DNA from: Verrucomicrobiota bacterium
Lineage (GTDB): Bacteria; Verrucomicrobiota; Verrucomicrobiia; Chthoniobacterales; UBA10450
Reading direction: 5' to 3'
DNA: 64,000 nt
NCBI GenBank assembly: GCA_003218375.1
Contig: QHNH01000012.1
Location: 166,918-230,917, forward strand
The notes below the pieces were generated by a model. That model did no database searches and was not told where the DNA came from. It saw only the letters and a program-made list of their open reading frames with translations. Positions 1-7,398 of the stretch are shown piece after piece; position 1 is the stretch's first letter; the number at the start of each line of letters is the position of its first letter. The position numbers and the translations under genes are program-made.

Positions 1-93
1 GAGCTGCGCATTCGTCTGTTGTGGTTTTCGCGACACCGGCTTGGCCTTTTTGCCGCGCGATTTCGTTGCCGTCTTCTTAGTGCGCTTAGCCAC
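1..93 (-). CDS. Lys/Arg-rich protein, N-terminus only (cut by window edge)
   Basis: The N-terminal 31 codons run off the left edge. The GTG start (91-93, minus) follows a GGAGGG ribosome-binding site by seven bases. The peptide begins VAKRTKKTATKSRGKKAKP, a strongly basic, probably disordered tail of the kind seen on DNA- or RNA-binding proteins. The start overlaps the stop of the upstream gene (86-397) in the string GTGGCTAA, so the two are probably translationally coupled. The product cannot be identified from this fragment. Confidence 0.6.
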   Translation of the reverse strand, partial: MAKRTKKTATKSRGKKAKPVSRKPQQTNAQL

Positions 94-397
94 GGCGGTA
101 CCCTCCGGTTTTCACGCTGCCTTCAATGTCGGAGGGACGTGCTTCCGCACGTCCCACTCGTTCACGGTAATCGCTGAGAAGTCGGACGTGCGGAAGCACG
201 TCCCTCCGGTGATGGGTGAGTTGCCACGCCTTGCTCAACACCCAACTGAACACGTACCAGGTCGCGAGAAACGCCAGGCACTCGATGGTGAATGAATGAA
301 ATCGATAAAACATTTCGGCAACGACAAGCGCGCAAGTGCCGGCCGGCAGTTCCTGTGCCGCCAGCCGCAGTCCGCGCGATCTGGTGAGGTAATACAT
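86..397 (-). CDS. Small membrane protein with a repeat-derived C-terminus
   Basis: A 103-residue product with a good ribosome-binding site (AGGAGAA, five bases before ATG). Residues of about 20-60 form a hydrophobic stretch with one or two membrane segments (CLAFLATWYVFSWVL). After about residue 64 the reading frame runs through the palindromic repeat at 131-207, so the last ~40 residues are basic and low-complexity and look repeat-encoded rather than ancestral. It ends in overlap with the next gene, suggesting an operon. No family recognised. The core is probably real; the tail may be a consequence of repeat insertion. Confidence 0.55.
   Translation of the reverse strand: MYYLTRSRGLRLAAQELPAGTCALVVAEMFYRFHSFTIECLAFLATWYVFSWVLSKAWQLTHHRRDVLPHVRLLSDYRERVGRAEARPSDIEGSVKTGGYRRG
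131..207. repeat. GGAGGGACG-family inverted repeat, copy 1
   Basis: Two perfectly complementary 24-bp arms (131-154 and 184-207) separated by 29 bp. Each arm is itself a hairpin (GGACGTGCttccGCACGTCC). The same layout with nearly the same sequence is found at 9351-9424, and related copies at 23344-23408 and 51792-51850. It lies inside the 3' part of the small membrane gene. Confidence 0.85.
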
Positions 398-517
398 GGG
401 AGTTCTCCTAGGGTTGTGTGAGGGATGAGGGATGAAGGGAAATCGGGGAGGGAATCATGCTGCGGCAAAGCCGGCTGGCATGTCAAAACAATAAGTGTCG
501 TTAGGCCGCAGCCCTGT

Positions 518-1819
518 CTATGGCGCTTTCAAAATTGGGATGATCTCGATCTGGATGGGTTGGCCGGTGACTTCGATGTCTTTGTCGCCGACGTAGACGT
601 CGATCTCGGAGCGGACGCCGAACTTGCCTTCCTGGTAGATGCCTGGCTCGATGGAAAAACAAACGCCGGCGGTGATGAAACGCGAATCGCGCGTCTCGAA
701 GTTATCGATGTTCACGCCGTTGCCGTGGCCTTCCTCGCCGATCGAGTGGCCGGTGCGATGGGTGAATTGTTCGCCGTACCCGGCGCGCTTGATCACGCCG
801 CGCGAGACATCGTCGACTTCCGCGCCGTGAATTCGTTTTCCTTCACGCACATTTTTGCGGACGAATTCCGTCGCGGCATCCCGCGCTTCCCGGACGATGT
901 TGAAGATGCGGACGTATTCTTCCGGCACGGTGTCTCCGACGAAGCCGGTCCAGGTCTGGTCGGTGTAGATCGCGCCCGGCTGGCGGAGTTTGCCAACGAT
1001 ATCGAGCAGGACGAAGTCGCCGCGCTTGATCGGCGACGCCGTCTCGCGCGTTGGGAAATAATGCGGGTTCGCGGTATTTGCGTTCACGGCGACGATGCCG
1101 TCCTCTTTCGTCATTCCTTCCTCGTCGAGCCGCCGCGAGATGAATTGCTGGATGTCGTATTCGGTGATCGGCTTTTCAGCGCGAATGCTCCGGCCGATCT
1201 CGGCGAATGCTTCCATCAGGACGCGGTGCAATTTGTCGGACGCGTCGATGTGCGATTGCTTTTGGGCCGGGGTCAGGACCGCTTCGAATTGCTGGACCAG
1301 TTCCGCGCTGGTGACGACTTGGACGCCAAACGACCGGATTAGTTCCACCGTGCCGGCATCGACTCGTGAGATGTAAGGAATGTCGTTGTTCGGCGAATAT
1401 TGCATCGCGACTCGTTTCTCGACGTGGTTCCGAGGGCGACTCTCGGCCGGTCCATGGATGGCGCCGGCGACGAGCGCACGCTGTTCTTCCCAGCCTCGGT
1501 AGATGACGCGCTGGCCCGGGAGCGCGTCGAGCTTCGCCCGCTCAATCGAATGAACGATCTTCGTTGGTTCGCCGGTAGCGGGAATGAAATAGAACCAGCG
1601 CCGCGAACCGGAGGCGTGGTCGCCCAATCTCAAGATGCGCGCCGCGAGCGGATCGCTCCCGCGGAAATCGTAGAAGAGCCAGCCGTCCAATTTCGCGGCC
1701 TGGAGCGCCTTTTGGATTTCAGCGACCCGTTCGGCAGGAGTGGGCTCGGCACGCATGGGTGATGGAAAGATCGAATAAAGAGCGAACGCTGCCACCGCAA
1801 AGAATCGCGTCGGTTTCAT
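518..1819 (-). CDS. Secreted M24 family metallopeptidase (Xaa-Pro aminopeptidase-like)
   Basis: 433 residues. A hydrophobic N-terminus with signal-peptide character (about residues 1-24) predicts export. An N-terminal creatinase-like domain of ~180 residues is followed by a pita-bread M24 domain. The five metal ligands expected of M24 enzymes can be read: D273 (LLDIVG), D287 (YTDQTW), H358 (RTGHSIG), E391 (SIEPGIY) and E405 (VRSEIDV). The likely role is removal of N-terminal residues before proline from periplasmic peptides; true Xaa-Pro specificity is inferred from the family. The first two Asp ligands are 14 residues apart, slightly wider than usual. Single-gene unit. Confidence 0.85.
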   Translation of the reverse strand: MKPTRFFAVAAFALYSIFPSPMRAEPTPAERVAEIQKALQAAKLDGWLFYDFRGSDPLAARILRLGDHASGSRRWFYFIPATGEPTKIVHSIERAKLDALPGQRVIYRGWEEQRALVAGAIHGPAESRPRNHVEKRVAMQYSPNNDIPYISRVDAGTVELIRSFGVQVVTSAELVQQFEAVLTPAQKQSHIDASDKLHRVLMEAFAEIGRSIRAEKPITEYDIQQFISRRLDEEGMTKEDGIVAVNANTANPHYFPTRETASPIKRGDFVLLDIVGKLRQPGAIYTDQTWTGFVGDTVPEEYVRIFNIVREARDAATEFVRKNVREGKRIHGAEVDDVSRGVIKRAGYGEQFTHRTGHSIGEEGHGNGVNIDNFETRDSRFITAGVCFSIEPGIYQEGKFGVRSEIDVYVGDKDIEVTGQPIQIEIIPILKAP

Positions 1820-1893
1820 AGAGGCATGCAGATTACGCCATGCAGGTGCGGGTCTTCAATGCGGAGCTTTCGCCCATTCCTCTCGCGCAATGG

Positions 1894-2112
1894 CCCTCAT
1901 CCTAACCTTCTCCCTCAGAGAGAAGGAACTTTCGGGGAGCGGTGTCGGCATTCATTGTTGCGTTGTCATTTTGAGCGGAGCGAAGCGCAGTCGAAAAATC
2001 TCTAGCTTCCGCGAGCGTCAGCGAGGAGAGGCAAAGTGAGAGATCCCTCGACAAGCTCGGGATGACAACGAAAGCTTCCTCTCCCTAAGGGAGAGGGGAG
2101 GGTGAGGGTCAG
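1894..2112. repeat. Composite nested palindromic repeat, copy 1
   Basis: This element fills most of the 390-bp gap between the peptidase and the NTF2-like gene. Outer arms are CCTCATCCTAACCTTCTCCC-like (from 1894) and its complement ending GGTGAGGGTCAG (to 2112). Between them sits a second inverted repeat (1972-2069) with ends GTTGTCAT and ATGACAAC, containing AGCGGAGCGAAGCGCAGTCG and GATCCCTCGACAAGCTCGGG. The same composite occurs in opposite orientation at 25398-25608, and the outer part alone at 63611-63717. Confidence 0.85.
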
Positions 2113-2209
2113 CAAGGGACGCTCCGCAGGCAGAATCCGTTCGGGAGCCCGTAGTTGACCGCTACTCCCGATTCCGATCTAATGCCGGCCAATCTAACAA
2201 AAGGAACCT

Positions 2210-2632
2210 ATGAAAAAGCTAATCGCACTTGCCCTGGTCACACTCTTCGCCACTTCCGCCGCTGTGCTGGCGGCGGACAAAGACGCCCTTGTCATGGCGG
2301 AGAAGAACGCCTGGCAAAATATCAAGGACAAGAAGTGGGACGACTTTAAAAAGATCTTCTCCGCCGATTTCCGCGGCGTTTATGCAAGCGGCATCAATAA
2401 GCTCGACAAGGAGATGACCGAGGTGAAGACGCTCGACCTGAAATCGTATACCCTGGGCGAAATCGACGTCGTCTTCATCGACAAGGATGCTGCGTTGCTC
2501 ACCTATCCGGTGACGTTCGAAGGAACTGAAGGCGGCAAAGATGCCTCCGGCAAAATGAACGCGGCGTCGATCTGGAAAAAGGAAGGGAACGACTGGCGTT
2601 GCGTCTTCCATACCGACATGAAGGCCGAATAG
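2210..2632 (+). CDS. Secreted NTF2-like / DUF4440-type protein
   Basis: 140 residues with a clear signal peptide (MKKLIALALVTLFATSAAVLA, cleavage near residue 21) and an AAGGAA ribosome-binding site. The mature ~118 residues match the SnoaL/DUF4440 cone fold: a helical N-terminus (NAWQNIKDKKWDDFKKIF) followed by alternating strands ending WKKEGNDWRCVFHTD. Members of this family bind small ligands or act as enzymes; no catalytic residues can be assigned. Probably periplasmic. Confidence 0.8.
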   Translation: MKKLIALALVTLFATSAAVLAADKDALVMAEKNAWQNIKDKKWDDFKKIFSADFRGVYASGINKLDKEMTEVKTLDLKSYTLGEIDVVFIDKDAALLTYPVTFEGTEGGKDASGKMNAASIWKKEGNDWRCVFHTDMKAE

Positions 2633-2649
2633 CGCATCCATTGATCTTT

Positions 2650-2711
2650 TGTAGGGCGGGCGCGCCGCCTGCCGCAGGTACCAATCGCGGCCAGCGAAGC
2701 GCTCGCCCTAC
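2650..2711. repeat. Palindromic repeat with TGTAGGGCG / CGCCCTACA ends
   Basis: Inverted repeat with ends TGTAGGGCGGGCG and CGCTCGCCCTACA around a GC-rich centre, placed in the gap between two co-directional genes. Its ends differ from the other families in the window. It is too imperfect, and lacks a T-tract, to be called a terminator. Confidence 0.7.
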
Positions 2712-2733
2712 AATCGTCGCCCCTGATAACCCA

Positions 2734-3261
2734 ATGGCTAAATATCTTGTCGTCAGCACCAGCGGAAATCCGGATAGCAACAGCCGCCGGATGGGCCGGA
2801 TTGCTTTTGCGCATTTGGAAAAGGCGAAGGTCCAGGGTGCGTGGCTCGACATCAGCGAGCTGGGTTTGCCCTTGTGTGACGCCGATAAGTGTTATACCCA
2901 ACCAGCCGCCCAGAAGGTAAGCACGGCGGTCGAATCCGCGGACGGCATTCTGATTGCGACCCCGATCTATAATTACGATGTCGCCGCCGCGGCCAAGAAT
3001 TTCGTCGAGCTGACCGGCAGTGCCTGGGAAGACAAGGTAGTCGGGTTTCTTTGCGCCGCGGGGGGCATGAACAGCTACATGTCGGTCATGGCGTTCGCCA
3101 ACAGCCTTATGCTCGATTTTCGCTCCGTCATCATCCCGCGTTTTGTCTATGCCACCGGCCGCGCCTTCGAAGGCGACGAGTTAAAGGACAAGGAAGTCGG
3201 CCAACGGATCGCGGAGCTCGCAGACGAGCTGGTTCGCTTCACGGAAGCGTTGCGCGGCTAG
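2734..3261 (+). CDS. NAD(P)H-dependent FMN reductase-like flavoprotein
   Basis: 175 residues from the ATG at 2734 (MAKYLVVSTSGNPDSNSRRM). An earlier in-frame ATG at 2599 would run through the palindrome at 2650-2711 and is rejected. Flavodoxin-like fold of the NADPH-dependent FMN reductase family: phosphate-binding loop STSGNPDSNS (residues 8-17), then TPIYNYDVAAAAKNFVE, the typical region contacting the isoalloxazine ring. Cytosolic flavin or quinone reductase by inference. The CPBP protease follows by 18 bp, so the two may be co-transcribed. Confidence 0.8.
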   Translation: MAKYLVVSTSGNPDSNSRRMGRIAFAHLEKAKVQGAWLDISELGLPLCDADKCYTQPAAQKVSTAVESADGILIATPIYNYDVAAAAKNFVELTGSAWEDKVVGFLCAAGGMNSYMSVMAFANSLMLDFRSVIIPRFVYATGRAFEGDELKDKEVGQRIAELADELVRFTEALRG

Positions 3262-3279
3262 GCGATCGAGATTACGGCC

Positions 3280-4146
3280 GTGACTGAGCCAGCCGCGAGA
3301 GTCTGGAAGAAGATCGCGCTCTTTTACGCGCTCACTCTTCTCTTCAGCAATGTCTTCAACGCTTTCGTCCTGTTCGGGGGTCGAATGGACGCCGGCAATT
3401 TGCTCTATGTCACCGGCGCAATGTGGAGCCCCGGCCTGGCCGCGCTCGCCACGAAAAGATTTTTTCGGGAACCGATCGCCGATCTCCCCTGGAAGTGGGG
3501 CGGCGCGCGCCCTGCCTGGCTCGCTTACCTTATTCCACTGGCTTATGCCTTGCCCGTCTATCTCATCGTCTGGCTCACACCGCTCGGCGGGTTCCTTGAC
3601 GCCGATTTTCTCAAACGCACTGCCGAACAATTCGGCTGGTCGAACCTGCCTCCAACACTCGTCCTGGTCTTGTTCGTAATTTTCACCGCCACGCTGGGCC
3701 TTGTCGGCAAAACTTCGCGCGCGCTCGGCGAAGAGATCGGTTGGCGCGGTTTTCTGGTCCCGGAATTAAACAAGGTCGTCGGCTTCACCGGAGTGGGATT
3801 GATCAGCGGCCTGATGTGGGCCGTCTACCATTTCCCCGTGTTACTCTTTGCCGACTACAACAAAGGCGCATCAGCCTGGTACAGCCTTATCTGCTTCACC
3901 CTCATGGTCATTGCTGACAGCTTCATCATGGCCTGGCTAACTCTCCGTTCCAAAAGCCTTTGGCCCGCCGCCATCTTCCACGGCAGTCACAACCTTTTCA
4001 TCCAATCCATCTTCACCCCGCTCACCCGCGACACCGGCCCCACCAAATACATCATCGACGAATTCGGGCTCGGCCTCGTCATTACCATCGCGATTGGCGC
4101 CTTCCTGGTCTGGCGTTCGTTCGCGCGGCCCGAGCCTACTCAGTAG
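3280..4146 (+). CDS. CPBP family intramembrane glutamic endopeptidase
   Basis: 288 residues with about eight hydrophobic segments and a GTG start. The CPBP (Abi/CAAX-type) motifs are present: motif 1 EEIGWRGFL (around residue 152), a His in AVYHFPVLL, and motif 4 HGSHNLF near residue 235. These supply the conserved Glu and His residues expected for the membrane-embedded active site. Bacterial members process membrane peptides or protect against bacteriocins; the substrate here is unknown. Confidence 0.85.
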   Translation: MTEPAARVWKKIALFYALTLLFSNVFNAFVLFGGRMDAGNLLYVTGAMWSPGLAALATKRFFREPIADLPWKWGGARPAWLAYLIPLAYALPVYLIVWLTPLGGFLDADFLKRTAEQFGWSNLPPTLVLVLFVIFTATLGLVGKTSRALGEEIGWRGFLVPELNKVVGFTGVGLISGLMWAVYHFPVLLFADYNKGASAWYSLICFTLMVIADSFIMAWLTLRSKSLWPAAIFHGSHNLFIQSIFTPLTRDTGPTKYIIDEFGLGLVITIAIGAFLVWRSFARPEPTQ

Positions 4147-4373
4147 CCAGTTCTTCTCCTCCGCCTCTAGCGTTGCGGAAACAAGGACTAGGACGTAGAT
4201 CAAATCGGTTAGGTGTTTGGCGGGCAATCGTCACGACCTAGTCCCGTGGGAGCGATAGGACAATAAACGGTGGATCTGGACTTTCCGTCTTTCATGGCTT
4301 TAACGTCAAACAAGCTCGTCGAGTCCGAAAGCGTTTTAGTCTCGCTGCAATGTCTCGCGAAACGGCTTTACCG
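4147..4373. other. Left end of the attC cluster: decayed cassette and attC remnants
   Basis: No convincing gene. On the minus strand, just after the stop at 4374, lies an attC-like left arm (TTGCAGCGAGAC) and then GACGTTAAAGCC, a degenerate version of the R' box. A 20-codon open frame follows, ending in ACCTAAC (plus strand GTTAGGT, 4209-4215), which fits the attC R'' consensus RYYYAAC. These read as remnants of at least one more cassette between the array and the CPBP gene. Confidence 0.4.
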
Positions 4374-5021
4374 TCATCGGGGGAATGGCAAAAGGGCTGG
4401 AACTTCGCGCTGAAAACGCTCGTAGGATGCCCCAAAGGCTGTGACTAGCATTTCCTCCTCAACCCGGATTCGGTAGGTGTAGGCTGTAATCGTCGCGACT
4501 AGTGTCGCCAGGAAAACCACAGTGTTGCCGGAGGCCAAGCCCAAGCCGTTGAGACAAAGGAGAGAACCAAGATAACCTGGATGCCGAACCAGCTTATACG
4601 CACCGCCACGCTCGACCAGGTGACCTTCATCCACGCGCAACGTTCGGGTATATCGGTGCCGCAAGGTGAGAAGTGCCCATAACCGCAAGAGCAGCCCGGT
4701 CACCCCGAGCCCGACACCGACCCACGCAATCAGCGGCATGCCCGGCAGGGTGGCGGGATCGCGCAGCCAAAGGGGCAGAGTGCGCAGAAGCGCGGACCTC
4801 TCTCCACGCATTGCAAGGATGAAACCGATCACCGGCACGCATGACGCGATGGAAACCGCGATCGTGCTCCAACGGTCAGCCGGCCCTGCAGCCATGGTGC
4901 GTGCTTTCGCGCCGAACCGGATTTCCGATTCGATCGCATAGAGCAAAAGGACCCCCAAAGCAGCAAGGCCGTGCACGGGAAGACTTTTGAATTCAGCGAG
5001 GAAGTCTTGGATGTAATTCAT
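4374..5021 (-). CDS. Isoprenylcysteine carboxyl methyltransferase-like membrane protein (cassette gene)
   Basis: 215 residues from the ATG at 5021, which lies nine bases after the attC R' box, as is usual for cassette genes; an ATG at 5039 overlaps the attC and is less likely. Five or so membrane segments. The C-terminal half has the ICMT/PEMT signature: VERGGAYKLVRHPGYLGSLL, then RIRVEEEMLVTAFG and YERFQREVPALLPF. Such proteins use S-adenosylmethionine to methylate lipophilic substrates; in bacteria the substrate is usually unknown. Flanked by attC-like sites. Confidence 0.8.
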   Translation of the reverse strand: MNYIQDFLAEFKSLPVHGLAALGVLLLYAIESEIRFGAKARTMAAGPADRWSTIAVSIASCVPVIGFILAMRGERSALLRTLPLWLRDPATLPGMPLIAWVGVGLGVTGLLLRLWALLTLRHRYTRTLRVDEGHLVERGGAYKLVRHPGYLGSLLCLNGLGLASGNTVVFLATLVATITAYTYRIRVEEEMLVTAFGASYERFQREVPALLPFPR

Positions 5022-5029
5022 TCGGCGTG

Positions 5030-5096
5030 GCCTAACCATGCGATGACAGCGAACTCCGAAAGCATTCGGAGCCGCTGATCTTCTGTCTCGTTAGAC
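5030..5096 (-). repeat. attC recombination site (best example)
   Basis: 67 bp bounded by GCCTAAC (5030-5036) and GTTAGAC (5090-5096), matching the attC R'' and R' consensus RYYYAAC...GTTRRRY. Between them: a short non-pairing spacer on each side, then an imperfect stem CAGCG-ACTCCGAA / TTCGGAG-CGCTG with unpaired single bases and an AGCA loop. This matches the folded attC plan (R box, unpaired spacer, L box with extrahelical bases, small terminal loop). It sits 18 bp after one stop codon and nine bases before the next start. Confidence 0.75.
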
Positions 5097-5113
5097 ACAA
5101 ACAAGCAACCTTT

Positions 5114-5665
5114 CTATTGGTCATCGTCGAGATAGGGCTTTGCCCAGTCTGGCGTCTGCTCAGGATAATCACTGCCAGAGCAACTGGCCACGAGCTCGCC
5201 TGTCGCAATTCGATATTGCTCGATCCACGAAGGCCCATGGATGTTGCGAGAGCGCATCACCACGCAGCTGTCATGCTCGGTAAAAGCCCAAAGCTCAATG
5301 AATGCGCGGGCGGCGTCAAAACGAGTGATGTCGTTTCTGCTCGTCGCGATGCATAAGACCTCGTTCATCCAGGCGCCCCGAGAGTGGCGTCCAGCTGCGT
5401 AGGTCCAGCCAACAACGCCGGAAGCGGAGACTTTCGGAAGCTCGCATCGCAGGCTGCGCGTCCAAGTCTCTCGGTGACCGTCGGAAAACGTGACCTGCAC
5501 ATTCCCGACGACGTCGCCGAACCGGTCCTTTGTCGCCGGGTGACCATGGCGATCTATGATCCGAACGGCGACTGGCCGCACTGGTGCGCGGCCAGAAGCG
5601 GTTGAAGCGATGACAAGAACACCCGCGGCCAAGATTATCAAGGGCGGTCGTAAGATTGTGGGCAT
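5114..5665 (-). CDS. Secreted protein of unknown function (cassette gene)
   Basis: 183 residues with a probable signal peptide (residues 1-24, PPLIILAAGVLVIASTASG). The mature part has no domain I recognise; notable stretches are VQVTFSDGHRETWTRSL and a C-terminus rich in Asp (YLDDDQ). Three Cys residues (CELP, CIAT, CSGS) could form disulfides outside the cytoplasm. Start 16 bases after an R'-like box and stop 18 bases before the next attC: cassette architecture. Unknown, lineage-restricted secreted proteins are typical of integron cassettes. Confidence 0.65.
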   Translation of the reverse strand: MPTILRPPLIILAAGVLVIASTASGRAPVRPVAVRIIDRHGHPATKDRFGDVVGNVQVTFSDGHRETWTRSLRCELPKVSASGVVGWTYAAGRHSRGAWMNEVLCIATSRNDITRFDAARAFIELWAFTEHDSCVVMRSRNIHGPSWIEQYRIATGELVASCSGSDYPEQTPDWAKPYLDDDQ

Positions 5666-5680
5666 CTCGAGTGGTAATGA

Positions 5681-5802
5681 GCCTAAGGAGACACACGCTC
5701 AACGACCGCTACCGGAGGCAACCTTTCTTTCCGATAACAGATAACTCTGACAATGAACTAGACTTCCTTTCGGTGGCCGTTCGCTGCAGGGCATCGTTAG
5801 GC
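5681..5802 (-). repeat. attC-like site, long form
   Basis: 122 bp from GCCTAAG (5681-5687, one base off the R box) to GTTAGGC (5796-5802, exact). The arms pair imperfectly (AACGACCGCTACCGGAGG with CCTTTCGGTGGCCGTT). The long loop carries GATAACAGATAACTCTGACA, similar to the loop of the site at 7399-7526. The exact box is eight bases beyond the ankyrin stop codon. Confidence 0.6.
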
Positions 5803-5809
5803 CGTGTCG

Positions 5810-6343
5810 TCATCTTGTTGCTCCGTAACGTTTAAGAAGCTCGTCAATACGGTCGTCCCCCGACGGATATTCCACCGCGCTGACGTCCGCCCCGGCCTTG
5901 AGCAAAGCTTCGATGACTCGAACCTGATCTGGCTTTGGCTCATGAATGGCTGACCACACGGTGCAGCCCAAGACGGTTCCATGATACATGTTTAACGTTT
6001 CAAGTGGAGCGTTGTTCTGGATAAGAATCTCGACGATCTTCAATTGTCCCCGATTCGCCGCCCAATGGAATGCATTCAGGCCGGTATTGATTCCGCCGCT
6101 GGGATTAATTCCCCTTGCAAGAAAATATTCGACGACATGGGTGTAGCCATTGAAACAAGCGCACGTGAATGCCTCCGCCAGCGCCTGCGGTTCACTGCCG
6201 AAGAGGCCCTCTTCATACCAATTAATGACCGGACAAGGCAAACCATCGGAGGGAGTATCAAAGAGCGGCGCAAGCCGGGAAAAGTCCCCAGCCATAAACC
6301 CGCGCACCGCGTCTTGGAATGACATATTACTCTGGCTTTTCAT
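5810..6343 (-). CDS. Ankyrin-repeat protein (cassette gene)
   Basis: 177 residues from the ATG at 6343 (MKSQSNMSFQDAVRGFMAGD). This start is preferred to the upstream in-frame ATG at 6493 because it lies about 33 bases after an exact R' box (6376-6382). Ankyrin units can be read: AEAFTCACFNGYTHVVEYFLARGI, then LNAFHWAANRGQLKIVEILIQNNA, then TVWSAIHEPKPDQVRVIEALLKAGAD. No signal peptide, so probably cytosolic and involved in protein binding. Partner unknown. Flanked by attC-like sites. Confidence 0.8.
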   Translation of the reverse strand: MKSQSNMSFQDAVRGFMAGDFSRLAPLFDTPSDGLPCPVINWYEEGLFGSEPQALAEAFTCACFNGYTHVVEYFLARGINPSGGINTGLNAFHWAANRGQLKIVEILIQNNAPLETLNMYHGTVLGCTVWSAIHEPKPDQVRVIEALLKAGADVSAVEYPSGDDRIDELLKRYGATR

Positions 6344-6375
6344 TGTTTTTATGGTTGCGAGAACGCATGGATGCG

Positions 6376-6577
6376 GCCTAACGAGACCGGACTTTCGGGT
6401 AGTGGGGCAGAGGGCTACAATGGAACGGACTAGCAAGCCGTGACATAGACGGGAAGCCCGAAGGGTAAACGAGTGGCATGAGTGAATCAACACGATCAGT
6501 CACCACTGGTGCCTGAGCGAGCTCTACCATGATTAACTGAAAACGAATAACAATTAACTCACGCATTTGCGGCAGCG
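6376..6577 (-). repeat. Degenerate attC region between ankyrin and beta-lactamase genes
   Basis: Starts with an exact GCCTAAC box (6376-6382). ACTTTCGGG nearby can pair with CCCGAAGGG at about 6459-6467, but I find no matching GTTRRRY box before the beta-lactamase stop at 6578. The interval also carries GATTAACTGAAAACGAATAA (about 6531-6550), which resembles the loop sequences of the neighbouring sites. Probably a partly decayed attC or a fusion of two. Confidence 0.4.
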
Positions 6578-7384
6578 TCATTTAGAGGGCGTGGAAGGCA
6601 ACGCCTTGATCGAATGTAGGATCGCCCGCACGACGGCCTCTCTCTTGGGAAGGTCCTCGAATCTCTTGGGCGTGTCGATATTCAGCGCGAAGAAGACCGG
6701 ACCCGTCGGCCGCTCAACCCATCCGACCCACCAACCCACCTTTCCACTCCACCCGGTCTTCGCGCGCAGGATCCAGCCGCGTCCTGCCTCCACGATCATG
6801 ATGTCTTTAACCAGGCGTTGATGCTCGACTCGAAAGGGCAGCTCGTTCCGGTAAAGGCCACGAAGAAACGCAATTTGTTCCTCGGCTGAAATCCGGAGAT
6901 TTCCGTCTACCCAAAATGGATCGGCTCCGGAAGGATCGGCGTTTCCATAGTTGATCTTGCGCAGATATTGTCCCTCCCGCTCTTGGCCGATCTCTCGCGC
7001 GAACTGCTGATACACCCACACCACCGAGTAACGCATCGACGAGCGCAGGTCCTGGTCGTGGTTCCAAGTCTCGATGGCATTGACCTTGCCATCCCACTTG
7101 AAGACTTGGAACTCGTCGCGCACCACTCCGGCGTCGAGCGCGAAGAGGGCATGCGGGATTTTGAAGGTCGAGGCCGGCGGATAGCGTTTCCGGGAACGCG
7201 CTTCTTCATAGGTTCCCGTGCCTCCGCCATCCGGCCGCTCATCTGCCACTACGATTGTCCCTGCGGCGTCCGCCTCCTTGAAAAAATGCGCCCAATCGGG
7301 ACGCTCCTGCCCCTTCTCCTCTGCTGACAAAATGGGCGACAACGCTAACGTCGCGATCCATAACCATGGAATATAGAGTTTCAT
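6578..7384 (-). CDS. Class D (OXA-type) serine beta-lactamase, cassette-borne
   Basis: 268 residues from the ATG at 7384, preceded by AGGA at eight bases (an in-frame ATG at 7399 lacks this). Signal peptide about 1-20, so periplasmic. All class D active-site elements are present: S72-T-F-K75 (nucleophile and the Lys that is carboxylated), S120-V-V122, Y146-G-N148, a Trp at 158 (DPFWVDG) and K209-T-G211. It hydrolyses beta-lactams by acyl-enzyme chemistry; spectrum cannot be told. Length is normal for the family. Its position between attC-like sites suggests arrival as an integron cassette. Confidence 0.9.
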   Translation of the reverse strand: MKLYIPWLWIATLALSPILSAEEKGQERPDWAHFFKEADAAGTIVVADERPDGGGTGTYEEARSRKRYPPASTFKIPHALFALDAGVVRDEFQVFKWDGKVNAIETWNHDQDLRSSMRYSVVWVYQQFAREIGQEREGQYLRKINYGNADPSGADPFWVDGNLRISAEEQIAFLRGLYRNELPFRVEHQRLVKDIMIVEAGRGWILRAKTGWSGKVGWWVGWVERPTGPVFFALNIDTPKRFEDLPKREAVVRAILHSIKALPSTPSK

Positions 7385-7398
7385 TATGTGGATCCTCA

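Noticed and set aside
498..506. GTTAGGC as an attC box beyond the M24 peptidase stop codon
   Set aside because: No matching RYYYAAC partner with an attC-like stem nearby. GCGGC/GCCGC pairing here is only a small hairpin, and the word is common in the window.
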